A stretch of DNA of 64,000 nt from Bradyrhizobium sp. CCBAU 53421 (GTDB lineage Bacteria; Pseudomonadota; Alphaproteobacteria; Rhizobiales; Xanthobacteraceae). Below the pieces are notes generated by a model. It was not told where the DNA came from. It saw nothing but the letters and a program-made list of their open reading frames with translations, and searched no databases. Numbering within the stretch: the stretch's first letter is position 1; each line of letters starts with the position of its first letter. This document shows positions 45,413 through 55,476 of this stretch, one piece after another. The position numbers and the translations under genes are program-made. The stretch covers positions 3,534,001 through 3,598,000 of the forward strand of contig NZ_CP030047.1 in the NCBI RefSeq assembly GCF_015291625.1, given 5' to 3'.

Positions 45413-45500
45413 ACCGTCATTGCGAGGAGCGTAGCGACGAAGCAATCCATTCTCCCGCAAGCGGCGAAATGGATTGCTTCGCTCCGCTCGCAATGACGGT
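45413..45500. repeat. Dispersed palindromic repeat, family 4 (CGTCATTGCGAG type)
   Basis: An 88-bp imperfect palindrome beginning ACCGTCATTGCGAGGAGC and ending GCTCGCAATGACGGT, with inner arms GAAGCAATCCA and TGGATTGCTTC. This type is widespread in Bradyrhizobium genomes. One copy is in this window. Confidence 0.75.
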
Positions 45501-45565
45501 GGCTGATGCTGGCGCGCTACGCTCGATACGGTCCCCGCGAATCCATTCACGCCAATCTTTAAACA

Positions 45566-45593
45566 AAAACGGAGACCTTTCGGTCTCCGTTTT
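45566..45593. terminator. Bidirectional intrinsic terminator
   Basis: A perfect 12-bp stem (AAAACGGAGACC / GGTCTCCGTTTT) with loop TTTC. T-rich sequence follows it on both strands. It lies between the MCE gene (ends 45364) and the convergent giant gene (ends 45619). Confidence 0.85.
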
Positions 45594-45618
45594 CCATTCG
45601 CTATTCGCTATTCGCCGC

Positions 45619-48600
45619 TCACCCCAGCCGTCCCGCGGCGTGGGCGAGCAGGGTGTAGACCAGCCCGGTCTCCGAGGTCAGGTGGCCAGCCAGCTCCTGC
45701 TGGCCGCGGCCTTCGCGGGCGACTTCGTCGAGCAGGCGCTCGAACTCCGCGATGTAGCGGTCGACCGTCTGCTTGAAGCCGCGGTCGGCGCGGTACTTGC
45801 GGGCCACCTCGTCGAAGGCCTTCTGGCCGGCCGGCGTGTAGAGGCGCTTGGAGAACGCCTTGTTCTCGCCGCGCTGGTAGCGATCCCACATCTCGGCGGC
45901 GAGGGTGCGGTCCATCAGCCGGCCGATGTCGAGCGACAGCGACTCCAGCGGATTGGCGGCCGGCTGCGCTTGCGGACGCGGGCGCTGCTGGGCGTCGCGG
46001 CCCTGCGGGGCAGGCGGCGGCGCGTCGCTGCGGTTGAGCAGGTCGGACAGCCAGCCGTCGCCGTTGTTGGGACCGGCCGGGCTGACTGACGGGGCCTCGG
46101 TGCGGCGCGAGGATGCCATGCCGAGATCCGGCGGCGGCAGCGTCGAGGCGCTGTTACCGTTGTCCCGCACGCTGTCGCGCATCCGCACGTCGGCGCGGCC
46201 GCCGGCGGCAGCCATCACCGCCGGCTCCTCGTGGCGGACGCTGGCGCGGCTGGTCGAGACCACGTCGAGCCCGCGGCCGTGATGGGCGACGATGCGGTTC
46301 AGCTCGGCCAGCGCCTCGATCTGGTCGACGATCACCTTGCGCATCTGCGCGGTGTTCTCGGCGGCCTCCTGCGGCATTTCGAGAACGCCGCGGCGCAGCT
46401 CGTTGCGGGTGGCTTCGAGCTCGCTGTGCATCTCGCTCGCCATCTGCTTCATCGCCGTGACCATCGCGGAGAACTTCTCCGTCGATTCCCTGAACATCGC
46501 ATCGGTCTCGGCGTTGCTCTGCTGGTAGAGGTCGTTCATGGCGTCGACGGTCTGCTGACGCTCGTTCTCGGCGGCCATGCGCACCGCCTCGAACTGCTTG
46601 CTGATCGCAGCCGAACCTGCGCCTGCGGTCTCCGCCACCACACGCGCGATGTCGCGGGCGCGTTCCTCGGCCGCGCTGAGCGATTCATCGAGCAGCCCGG
46701 TGAAGCGCGACAGCCGCTGGTCGAGATCGGTGGTGCGCAGGTCGATGGTCGTGACCAGCGATTCCAGCTCCGACTTGCGCTCGCTGACGGAGGTCGTCGT
46801 CGAGCGGTTGGCCTGCTCGACCACGGCAGCCGCCTCGATCAGCGCCTTGCCATGGGTCTCGAACTGGCTCGACAGCGCGCCGAGATCCTCCAGCGCCTTG
46901 CCGGTCTTGCTGTTGAACACCGAGAGCTGGTCTTCCAGCGTCTGGGTGGCCACGCCGTTGCGCGAGGTGACGTCGTTCATGGCGGACACGAAGTCGGCCA
47001 CGCGGGTCACCAGCGCGCGCTCGAGCGAGTTGAGGTTGTCGTGGGCGCCGGTCAACACTTCCTGCAGCAGGATGTTGCCCTCGCGCAGCCGCTCGAACAG
47101 CGCGACCGTGTCGGTGCGCAGGATCTTGCTGGTCTCCTGCATCTCCGTGACGGCCGAGATCGAGACCTGGCGCGACTGGTCGATCGCCGCGCGCGAGGCC
47201 TGCTCGAGCTCCTTGAGCGACTTCGCCACCGCACCGGTCGCCTGGTCGCCGGCCGAGGTGATGTTGCGCGCGACATCGCCGCCATGCGCCGCCATCGACT
47301 GCGAGAAGGCGAGGCCGCGGGTTTCGATCGCCTTCAGCGCATCCGCGGTGGCGCGATCCATGTCGTTCGACAGCTGCGTGGTCTTGGCGGTCAGCGCCTC
47401 GACCAGCGAGCCGCGGCGGCCGTCGACCATCTGCGACAGCCGCTCGGTCTGCTGCTGCACATAGGTGACGATCTCGTCGGTCTTGCCGGTCATCGCCGAG
47501 CCGAATGCGCTGGAAGCCGACAGCACCGAGCGTTCGATGTCGGCGGAGGTCGTCTTGACCTTGGTCGAGACCTCGTTGGACATGTTGATCAGCGCGGCCT
47601 GTGCGTTCTGCGCAGAGGTCTGGATGTTGTCGGTGGTCTTGGCCGTGACCGAACCCAGCGCGCGCTCGATATCTGTCGAGAGCGTGCGGATCTGGGCGGC
47701 GGCATCGGCGGAGGTCGCCGCAAACGAGCTCTGGGCCTCGCGGGCGCTGCCCAGGATGGCCTGTGCGGTCTCCGCGCTGGCCGCGGTCAGCGAGCGCTCG
47801 ATCTCGACCGAGATCGCGCGCATCTGGCTTGCGGCCTCGCTGGAGGTCGACACGAACGAGGTCTGGGCATCGCGGGCACTGCCGAGGATCGTCTGGGCGG
47901 TGTTGGTGCCGACCGAGGTCAGCGTGCGCTCGACATCGGCTGCCAGCGACTTGACGTGGTTGGCTGCTTCCGTCGACGCCGTGACGAGGGTGTTCTGCGC
48001 CTCGCGGGCGCCGGCCGTCAGCACCTCGATTGTGCCGGAACCGGCCATCGACAGCGCGCGCTGGATGTCGGCGGCGAGCGCCGTCACCTTCGTCGCGGAC
48101 TCGGTCGATGCGTTGACCAGCATGCTCTGGGCTTCGCGCGCGCCTGATGTGATCGATTCCGCGGTGGCGGAGCCGGCCATCGACAGCGAGCGCTCCATGT
48201 CGGCCGCCAGGCTGCGAACCAGATCGGCGGCTTCGGTGGATGCGCCGGCCAGCGTGCTCTGGGCCTCGCGGGCGGAGGCGACGACGGCTTCCGCGGTGGC
48301 GGAGCCGGCCATCGACAGCGAGCGCTCGATGTCGGCCGCCAGGGTGCGGACCAGATTGGTGGCGTCGGTCGACGCGCCGGCCAGCGTGCTCTGGGCCTCG
48401 CGGGCGGAGGCGACGATGGATTCCGCGGTGGCGCTACCGGCGGTCGAGAGCGAGTGCTGGATGTCGGCCGCGAGCGTGCGGACGACGTTGGTAGCGTCGG
48501 TCGACGCGGCGGCCAGCGTGCTCTGGGCCTCGCGGGCGGAGGCGACGATGGCTTCCGCAGTGCCGGAGCCGGCGGTCGAGAGCGAGTGCTGGATGTCACC

Positions 48601-51600
48601 CGCGAGCGTGCGGGCGAGGTTGGTGGCTTCGGTCGACGCACCGGCCAGCATGCTCTGGGCCTCGCGGGCAGAGGCGACGACGGCTTCGGCGGTCGCGGAA
48701 CCGGCCATCGACAGCGAGCGTTCGACGTCGCTGGCAAGCGACTTGACCTGGCCGGTGACGTCGGTCGACGTCGAGATCAGCGTGGTCTGGGCCTCGCGGG
48801 CACCGGTCATGATCGCTTCGGCGGCGGCGGAGCCGGCCATCGACAGCGATTGCTCGACGTCGCTGGCGAGCGACTTGACCTGGCTTGCGGCTTCGATCGA
48901 GGCGGAGACCAGCGTGGTCTGCGCGTCGCGGGCGCCCGACAGCACCGAGGCTGCGGTGGCGCTACCGGCTGCCTGCAGCGTGCGCTCGACGTCCTCCGAC
49001 AGCGACTTGATCTGCGAGGCGACGTCGCCGGATGCGGAGACCAGCGACACCTGGGCGTCGCGGGCACTGGTGAGGATCGAGTTGGCGGCGCTGGTGCCGA
49101 CGGCGGTCAGCACGCTCTCGACCTCGGCCGAGCTCTGCTTGAGCTGGTTGCCGACATCCGCGGACACGCTGAGCAGCGCCTGCTGCGCGGTGCGCGCGCC
49201 GGTCTGGATGGTTTCGCTGGTATTGACCACGAGGTTGGTCAGCGAGCGCTCGGCGTCCTCGACATGGGACTTGATGCTCGACGACAGCAGCTCGGCGCGG
49301 GACATCATGTCCTCGCTCGCCTGGCGGCCGCTGCTCTCGATGCGGCCGGCGACGGCCTCGACGCGCGAGCCGAGCAGGTCCTCGAACTGCGCGACACGGG
49401 TGTCGATGTCACCGGCGATGACGCCGACGCTGCTCTCGATGCCCTGCTGGATGTCGGCGAAGCGCGCCGAGATGGTGTCGGTCAGGTTCGAGCTATGGCC
49501 ACTGATGGTCTCGACGAGTCGGCTGTTGTGACCGTTGATGGTGTCGGCGAGGCGGGTGCTGTGGCCGTTGATGGTGTCGACCAGACGGTTGCTGTGGCCG
49601 TCGATGGTCTCGGTGACACCGCTGATGCGATGGTCGACCGCGGCGATCGCCTGCACGGTGCCCTCGGTCAGGGTCGTGGTCAGCAGGCCGAGGCGCGAGT
49701 CGATCGAGTGGATCGCCTGGGTGGCGCCTTCGGTCAGCTGGGTCGCGAGCGTGCCGAGATGGCCGTCGATGGTGTCGGTGACCGACTTGGCGCGGCTCTC
49801 GAAGGTGACCTCGAGCGTCCGCATGCGGCCGTCGATCGCGTCATCCAGCGACTGCAGGCGGCCGTCGAACGAACCGATCTTGGTGGCGAGCGATGAGTCG
49901 AACGACGACAGCTTGTCGGTCAGCGAGGCGTCGAGGTTGGTGACGCGGCTGCCGAGCGTGGTCTCGAACTGCAGCAGGCGCTGGTCGAGCGAAGCGGTGA
50001 TCTCGCCGCTGTTGCTGGTGACGCGATTGTCGAAGGTGTCGACATAGGTCTTCAGGCTGTCGGCGATGTCCTGGGTCCGCTGGCCCATGCGCTCGACGAT
50101 GTCGCCGCCGAAGGTCTTCACGGTGCGGTCGAATTCCGAGATGTGGCGGGTGATCAGCGCGCCGAGCGTGCCGGAGTCGCGGGCGAATTTCTCGGCGAGC
50201 TCGCTGCCGTGGTTCTTCACCAGGTCGTCGAACGCGCTCATCTGCAGCGACAGCGAGTCGTGCGCGGTCTCGGTCTGGCCCACCACCTTGGCGACCAGCG
50301 AATTGACGGTGACGTCGAGCGCCTCGCTCGCGCGGTCGCCGGACGTCATGATCTGGCCGGCGAGGCGGTTGCCGGCGTCGTCGATCTTGCTGACGAGGTC
50401 GTTGCTGCGCAGTTCGAGCTCGAGCAGCAGCGAGTCGGCGGAGTTCTTCAGGGAGTCGTGGACCTCCTCGGTGCGATCGGAGATGCCGTCGACGATGGCG
50501 GACGAACGCTGCTCGAACTCGCCGGTGATACGGTCGACACGCTCGTTCAGCATCTCGTGGACACGATCGGCCAGATCGACGAACTCGTCATGGACGTGGC
50601 CGGTCTTGAAGTTGAGGCTGGTGGTGAGCCGCTCGGAGGCGTCCATCACCGCGCGCGTGGTCTCGGCGCTGGCTTCCTCGAGGCGGTCGAGCAGGTCGCC
50701 GCCGCGCTCGCCGAGCGCGAGGATCATGTTGTCGCCGGCATGGCTCAGCGCGGTCGTGATGTGCTGGCCGCGCTCTTCCAGCGCGCCGGTGATGCTCTTG
50801 GCGACCTCGTCGACGCGCGAGGCGATCGCGTCCGAGATCAGCGCGATGTCGTGGCGCAGGTCGATCTGCACGCCGGAGATCGCGCTGCGCACCTGCTCGG
50901 CCTGGCCGACCAGATTGTCGCGCTGGTGGGCGATGTCCTGCAGCAGCGCGCGGATGCGCACTTCATTGTCGGAATAGGCGCGCTCCAGCGCCGCCACCTC
51001 GTTGGCAACCAGGGTCTCGAGTTCGCCGGCGCGCGCGATCGCGCGTTCGACGCCGTCGCCCATCGCCGCGACTTCGCGGCGGATCGCCTGGCCGACCGTC
51101 ACCATGGAATCGGCGGCGGCGTTTTCCGGCTCGGAAAATCGCATCGCGACCTGCGCCATCGATTGCGCGATCATCTGCATGCGCTGACCGTGCGCGGCGA
51201 GGCTGGCGAGATAGTAGAACAGCAGGATCGGAACGGCGAACAACGCGGCGAGGCCCGCGAGCACCAGCACGCCGGTGCCCTGGGCCATCGAAGCCTGCAG
51301 GGCCGGCCAGAAGGCGATGGTGAGGATCACGCCGCCGAGCAGCCAGGCACCGGAGCAGACGAAGAACAGCGTGAAGGCGTTGCGGGCGCGCCCTCCCTGC
51401 AAGGTCTGCAGCATCTGGCCGATGGTCTCGCGATCATCATTGGCGGCGCGGCGCGGCGCGCGCGGTTCCTCGATCTGCTCGAACACCGAACGATCGGTAT
51501 TCGGGCGCTGATCGAACGATGCGGCTGAAAAATCCGGAGCGGGCGGCGGCAGATTGGGCGGCGCGGCGCCGTCGTTGAGGGGGCTGCGGTTCTCCGCGCC

Positions 51601-51684
51601 TTGTTCGCTGATGTTGAGGGCTTCCTGGATGGCAGAAAGCGCGACTTCGGTGGGATCTTTGACCTTCTTGGGAGTGTTCGCCAT
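45619..51684 (-). CDS. Giant coiled-coil membrane protein, likely GPR/RgsE-type polar growth protein
   Basis: 2021 residues. An acidic, proline-rich N-terminal segment (1-100) precedes two membrane helices (about 103-126 and 138-163). A very long Ala/Ser/Glu-rich helical region follows. It includes an 11-residue repeat section (about 687-732) and about thirteen 44-residue repeats (about 819-1391). A compact conserved C terminus contains LYTPAGQKAFDEVARKYRADRG. Architecture and size match Agrobacterium GPR and Sinorhizobium RgsE, which form ring-like assemblies at the growing pole of Rhizobiales. This is an inference from layout; low-complexity coiled coils can mislead. The ATG at 51684 is the first before the conserved N terminus. 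Confidence 0.78.
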   Translation of the reverse strand: MANTPKKVKDPTEVALSAIQEALNISEQGAENRSPLNDGAAPPNLPPPAPDFSAASFDQRPNTDRSVFEQIEEPRAPRRAANDDRETIGQMLQTLQGGRARNAFTLFFVCSGAWLLGGVILTIAFWPALQASMAQGTGVLVLAGLAALFAVPILLFYYLASLAAHGQRMQMIAQSMAQVAMRFSEPENAAADSMVTVGQAIRREVAAMGDGVERAIARAGELETLVANEVAALERAYSDNEVRIRALLQDIAHQRDNLVGQAEQVRSAISGVQIDLRHDIALISDAIASRVDEVAKSITGALEERGQHITTALSHAGDNMILALGERGGDLLDRLEEASAETTRAVMDASERLTTSLNFKTGHVHDEFVDLADRVHEMLNERVDRITGEFEQRSSAIVDGISDRTEEVHDSLKNSADSLLLELELRSNDLVSKIDDAGNRLAGQIMTSGDRASEALDVTVNSLVAKVVGQTETAHDSLSLQMSAFDDLVKNHGSELAEKFARDSGTLGALITRHISEFDRTVKTFGGDIVERMGQRTQDIADSLKTYVDTFDNRVTSNSGEITASLDQRLLQFETTLGSRVTNLDASLTDKLSSFDSSLATKIGSFDGRLQSLDDAIDGRMRTLEVTFESRAKSVTDTIDGHLGTLATQLTEGATQAIHSIDSRLGLLTTTLTEGTVQAIAAVDHRISGVTETIDGHSNRLVDTINGHSTRLADTINGHNSRLVETISGHSSNLTDTISARFADIQQGIESSVGVIAGDIDTRVAQFEDLLGSRVEAVAGRIESSGRQASEDMMSRAELLSSSIKSHVEDAERSLTNLVVNTSETIQTGARTAQQALLSVSADVGNQLKQSSAEVESVLTAVGTSAANSILTSARDAQVSLVSASGDVASQIKSLSEDVERTLQAAGSATAASVLSGARDAQTTLVSASIEAASQVKSLASDVEQSLSMAGSAAAEAIMTGAREAQTTLISTSTDVTGQVKSLASDVERSLSMAGSATAEAVVASAREAQSMLAGASTEATNLARTLAGDIQHSLSTAGSGTAEAIVASAREAQSTLAAASTDATNVVRTLAADIQHSLSTAGSATAESIVASAREAQSTLAGASTDATNLVRTLAADIERSLSMAGSATAEAVVASAREAQSTLAGASTEAADLVRSLAADMERSLSMAGSATAESITSGAREAQSMLVNASTESATKVTALAADIQRALSMAGSGTIEVLTAGAREAQNTLVTASTEAANHVKSLAADVERTLTSVGTNTAQTILGSARDAQTSFVSTSSEAASQMRAISVEIERSLTAASAETAQAILGSAREAQSSFAATSADAAAQIRTLSTDIERALGSVTAKTTDNIQTSAQNAQAALINMSNEVSTKVKTTSADIERSVLSASSAFGSAMTGKTDEIVTYVQQQTERLSQMVDGRRGSLVEALTAKTTQLSNDMDRATADALKAIETRGLAFSQSMAAHGGDVARNITSAGDQATGAVAKSLKELEQASRAAIDQSRQVSISAVTEMQETSKILRTDTVALFERLREGNILLQEVLTGAHDNLNSLERALVTRVADFVSAMNDVTSRNGVATQTLEDQLSVFNSKTGKALEDLGALSSQFETHGKALIEAAAVVEQANRSTTTSVSERKSELESLVTTIDLRTTDLDQRLSRFTGLLDESLSAAEERARDIARVVAETAGAGSAAISKQFEAVRMAAENERQQTVDAMNDLYQQSNAETDAMFRESTEKFSAMVTAMKQMASEMHSELEATRNELRRGVLEMPQEAAENTAQMRKVIVDQIEALAELNRIVAHHGRGLDVVSTSRASVRHEEPAVMAAAGGRADVRMRDSVRDNGNSASTLPPPDLGMASSRRTEAPSVSPAGPNNGDGWLSDLLNRSDAPPPAPQGRDAQQRPRPQAQPAANPLESLSLDIGRLMDRTLAAEMWDRYQRGENKAFSKRLYTPAGQKAFDEVARKYRADRGFKQTVDRYIAEFERLLDEVAREGRGQQELAGHLTSETGLVYTLLAHAAGRLG
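47514..49230 (-). repeat. About thirteen 132-bp in-frame tandem repeats
   Basis: Within the giant gene, units of 44 codons recur at exact 132-bp spacing, seen for example in the motif at 48256, 48388, 48520, 48652, 48784, 48916 and 49048. Typical unit text is ATAEAVVASAREAQS ... AADIERSLSMAGS. Central units are nearly identical and outer units are diverged, the usual pattern of expansion from the centre. Confidence 0.85.
49494..49625 (-). repeat. Four 33-bp tandem repeats encoding an 11-residue coiled-coil unit
   Basis: Four units with the pattern T-I-N-G-H-S-T-R-L-A-D recur every 11 codons. An 11-residue periodicity implies a right-handed or straight coiled coil, as in apolipoprotein-like and other hendecad proteins. 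Confidence 0.75.
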
Positions 51685-51854
51685 GTTCAGTCTAAGCCCT
51701 CTCACTATTTTACGCGTCGGCGAGCCTGCGATTGTCCCCGCGCAAGCTCGAAGCCGGTGCCCACAAGCGGAGCGCAAGCGGCCCCCTCCGGCGGCTTGTC
51801 CGCTACATCCGCAAACATCCTATTGGGAGAGCGATGCGAATGAAATGCTTGCGA

Positions 51855-51869
51855 TTAATACTTTCTTAA
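51855..51869. promoter_or_regulatory. CtrA-type box TTAA-N7-TTAA
   Basis: TTAA (51855-51858) and TTAA (51866-51869) are separated by exactly seven bases, the consensus spacing of the cell-cycle regulator CtrA. A third TTAA follows at 51876-51879, six bases after the second. The box lies 171 bp from the giant gene start and 197 bp from the Hpt gene start, in their shared promoter region. Confidence 0.6.
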
Positions 51870-51889
51870 TCATCGTTAACAGCTTTGCG

Positions 51890-51905
51890 CCATAAGGCCT
51901 TATGG
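51890..51905. promoter_or_regulatory. 16-bp perfect palindrome in the divergent promoter
   Basis: CCATAAGG-CCTTATGG is fully symmetrical without a spacer. It lies 21 bases beyond the CtrA-type box on the Hpt side. It could be an operator for an unknown dimeric regulator. The rest of the 381-base gap (51685-52065) shows no coding sequence. Confidence 0.4.
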
Positions 51906-52065
51906 GTACTCGAAATTCCGGCTGCAGAGGGTCGATTGTGTCCGGAAATTGTCCAGAATCGGGCGGTTTTGCCGATCATCCCGACAACAATTCGTTAACC
52001 AGTTTCGTGATTGGCTGGCCGACGGTCCGCCGGTGAAGCCCCGGCAGAGACGACAGGGACAGGCC

Positions 52066-52443
52066 ATGCCGCTTCATCTCGAACGGGTTGAATGGACGCA
52101 ATCGCCGCCGCTCGCGCCTGGCGACGGACCGATCGACGTCGACCACCTTCGGCGGATGACGCTGGGCGACCCGGCGCTGGAGCGCGAAGTGCTGGCGATG
52201 TTCTCGACCCAGTCGGCCCGGATCCTCGGCGAGCTGGCTGCCTTGCCGCCCGAGGCTCCGACCCACGCCCATACCCTGAAAGGATCGGCGCGTGCGATTG
52301 GCGCCTTCGGCGTCGCTGAGGCCGCCGCCAACCTCGAAACCGCGCTATCGGGCGGTTCCGACCCGGCTCAGCCGCTGGCCGCGCTCGGGGCCGCGATTGC
52401 CGAGGCGCGCACGGCGATCGAGCTGATTCTGGGCCGCCCCTAG
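52066..52443 (+). CDS. Histidine phosphotransfer (Hpt) domain protein
   Basis: 125 residues, essentially one Hpt four-helix domain. The phospho-acceptor is H69 in HAHTLKGSARAIGA, matching the HxLKGSA consensus. Such proteins relay phosphate between hybrid kinases and response regulators. ChpT and other cell-cycle relays in alphaproteobacteria use Hpt-like modules, but this protein is not a ChpT (too short, no degenerate kinase fold). It is divergent from the giant polar gene and shares the CtrA-type promoter region. The ATG at 52066 gives the compact form; an upstream reading to 51949 is rejected as leader-like. Confidence 0.83.
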   Translation: MPLHLERVEWTQSPPLAPGDGPIDVDHLRRMTLGDPALEREVLAMFSTQSARILGELAALPPEAPTHAHTLKGSARAIGAFGVAEAAANLETALSGGSDPAQPLAALGAAIAEARTAIELILGRP

Positions 52444-52614
52444 GCTTCAGGCGCTTGCTGCAACGGCTTTAGGCTCTCCGCCGCCGGCTGGGCGCCGTCC
52501 TGGCCGGCCGGCAGGTTTTCGGTCTCCGCGCTAGCGCTGTGCGGATCGACCCGTTATACGACTGCCGGGACCTTTCCATCCATCGTCCGGCGCATTCCGG
52601 CAGCACGAGCAATC

Positions 52615-52935
52615 ATGGCCAAAATCCACTTTATCGACCACTCCGGCGAGAAACGCTCCATTGATATCGAGAACGGCGCGACGGTGATGGAAGGCGCGAT
52701 CCGCAACGCCATTCCCGGCATTGAAGCCGAATGCGGCGGCGCCTGCGCCTGTGCGACCTGCCATGTCTATGTTGATGAAGCGTGGCGCGAGAAGGTCGGC
52801 GCGCCGTCGCCGATGGAAGAAGACATGCTGGATTTCGGCTTCGACGTGCGTCCGAATTCGCGGCTGTCCTGTCAGATCAAGGTGACCGACGATCTCGACG
52901 GACTGGTCGTGTCGACACCCGAACGCCAGGCTTAA
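52615..52935 (+). CDS. 2Fe-2S ferredoxin, adrenodoxin type
   Basis: 106 residues with the vertebrate/bacterial-type cluster ligands C40-X5-C46-X2-C49 and C86 (LSCQI). The loop [12 protein letters not shown] and [12 protein letters not shown] match ferredoxin VI, FdxB or Pux-type proteins that feed cytochrome P450s or Fe-S assembly. A type-2 ferredoxin-NADP reductase encoded 630 bases downstream is the natural electron donor, so the two probably form an NADPH-to-ferredoxin chain. The P450 or other acceptor is not in the window. Confidence 0.92.
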   Translation: MAKIHFIDHSGEKRSIDIENGATVMEGAIRNAIPGIEAECGGACACATCHVYVDEAWREKVGAPSPMEEDMLDFGFDVRPNSRLSCQIKVTDDLDGLVVSTPERQA

Positions 52936-52941
52936 GATCGC

Positions 52942-53403
52942 TTATTCGCCGTCCGGGTTCACACCGCGACGGACCCAACGGCGGAAGTTCTCCTTGACCT
53001 CCGCCGGCAGCGGCGTCGGCCTGCGCGTGGTCTCATCGATCATCACGGTGACCGCCTTCGCCGACGCGACGCATCTGCCTTCCGAAAATACCACCTGATC
53101 GAAGGTGGTCGATGTCCGTCCGAACCTGACGAGACCGAGCCCGAGCTCGATCTGGCCCGGCCAGTGCAACTCGGCGCGGAAATGGATGTCGAGCCGCACC
53201 ATGATCCAGCCAAGCCCGGCCGGCATCAGCCCCATGGTCGGATCCTTCACCAGCGTGACGCGGCCGGTCTCGAAGTAGCTCGCATAGACGGCGTTGTTGA
53301 CGTGCCCGTTCGGGTCGAGATCGGCAAAGCGCACATTGTCGGACAGGCGATAGGGAAAGTCTTCCAGGCACAGTGCATCGTCGGCGCGGACAGGGGCGTT
53401 CAC
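52942..53403 (-). CDS. Hotdog-fold acyl-CoA thioesterase
   Basis: 153 residues of the 4-hydroxybenzoyl-CoA thioesterase-like hotdog family. The active segment is ADLDPNGHVNNAVYASYFE. No lipid pathway gene is adjacent, so its acyl-CoA substrate is unknown. A GTG at 53403 has GGAG nine bases upstream and is used here; an ATG at 53433 lacks such a site but is equally in frame. It is antisense in the gap between the ferredoxin and its reductase. Confidence 0.82.
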   Translation of the reverse strand: MNAPVRADDALCLEDFPYRLSDNVRFADLDPNGHVNNAVYASYFETGRVTLVKDPTMGLMPAGLGWIMVRLDIHFRAELHWPGQIELGLGLVRFGRTSTTFDQVVFSEGRCVASAKAVTVMIDETTRRPTPLPAEVKENFRRWVRRGVNPDGE

Positions 53404-53555
53404 GAGGGGGATCTCCGTCGGTTTCCCGCCCATACAGCCGAGTTGCGCAGGCTCGGCAAGGGGTTGCCGCGCCAGCCGCTGTCCCTATTATGCATGTCGC
53501 GATCCGGCCCACTTGGCTGGACAGGCGAAAGAGCCGTCCAGTCGACCTCAACTGA

Positions 53556-54596
<1,041 letters not shown>

Positions 54597-54729
54597 TTCC
54601 ACTCCGGCAGCGACCAATGCCAAGGGGAAATGGGTCTGCACGGGTCATTTCCCGTGCGGCGCGGGCACTGGAACACTCCGCGAAATGGCCGTAGTCTGCT
54701 CGTAATCGAGCTTGTCGATTGATCAGGTG

Positions 54730-55320
54730 ATGATGATGCGGAACACGCTATCCAGACTGCGGCTGATCCTGGCGATCGCCACGGCCTTTGCGCTGGCTGC
54801 TCCGTTGGCTGCGACGGCGGCCGACCCGACATCGGCGGCGGGCCTCTGGCAGAAGATCGAGGACGGCAAGCCGGAAGGCTGGTTCCTGGTGATCGATCAC
54901 AACGGCATCTTCGAAGGCGTGATCGCCAAGATGTTCTCCGATCCCAATGATCCGCCGAATCCGGTCTGTTCGAAATGCACCGACGATCGCAAGAATGCGC
55001 CGTGGCTTGGTCTGTCCTTTATCCGCGACATGAAGCGCGATGGCCTGAAATACGAGAACGGCAACGTGCTCGATCCGCGCGACGGCAAGATCTACAAGGC
55101 CAAGATGACGCTGAGCGCCGACGGACAGAAGCTGACCATGCGCGGCTATCTCGGCATCTCGCTGTTCGGCAAGGATGAAGTCTGGACGCGCTTGCCGGAC
55201 AGTGCGATGGCCCAGCTCGATCCCGCGATCGTCGCCAAATATCTGCCGGCGCAAGCCGCAGCGGTGAAGCCGCCGCCACCGCCAGCGCCGGCGGCTTTGC
55301 CGGCGACGAAGCGGCACTAA
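54730..55320 (+). CDS. Secreted DUF2147 domain protein
   Basis: About 196 residues. A signal peptide (residues 3-32, ending ATAAD) is followed by a DUF2147 domain with [27 protein letters not shown] and [14 protein letters not shown]. The C-terminal 25 residues are Pro/Ala-rich. The family is small, exported and of unknown function. Three ATG codons at 54730-54736 and an upstream TTG at 54712 make the start uncertain. A composite dispersed repeat begins two bases after the stop. Confidence 0.8.
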   Translation: MMMRNTLSRLRLILAIATAFALAAPLAATAADPTSAAGLWQKIEDGKPEGWFLVIDHNGIFEGVIAKMFSDPNDPPNPVCSKCTDDRKNAPWLGLSFIRDMKRDGLKYENGNVLDPRDGKIYKAKMTLSADGQKLTMRGYLGISLFGKDEVWTRLPDSAMAQLDPAIVAKYLPAQAAAVKPPPPPAPAALPATKRH

Positions 55321-55321
55321 A

Positions 55322-55418
55322 GCGCGATGAGATTGGGTTGAATCGTCATCGCGTTTTAGATTCTTGTTTGAGCATGATCTTTTCGGAAAACCGCTTCGCA
55401 CTTTTCCGGATCATGCTC
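55322..55418. repeat. Composite 97-bp dispersed repeat (second copy, inverted)
   Basis: Same 97-bp length as 31616-31712 and nearly identical to its reverse complement. It contains the family 1 palindrome at 55370-55418 preceded by the GCGCGATGAGATTGGGTTG segment. It lies between convergent genes. Confidence 0.85.
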
Positions 55419-55476
55419 TAGCACTTCCCTTGCGCTCCTGATCCGGATCGCGCTCGCAGCCGTGCGGCGCGAGCGG

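Noticed and set aside
47514..49230. A possible CRISPR or satellite array
   Set aside because: The 132-bp units have no spacers and lie in frame inside a coding sequence.
46231..49896. Several long plus-strand frames opposite the giant gene
   Set aside because: Their repeats mirror the 132-bp repeats of the minus-strand gene and the protein text is low-complexity antisense.
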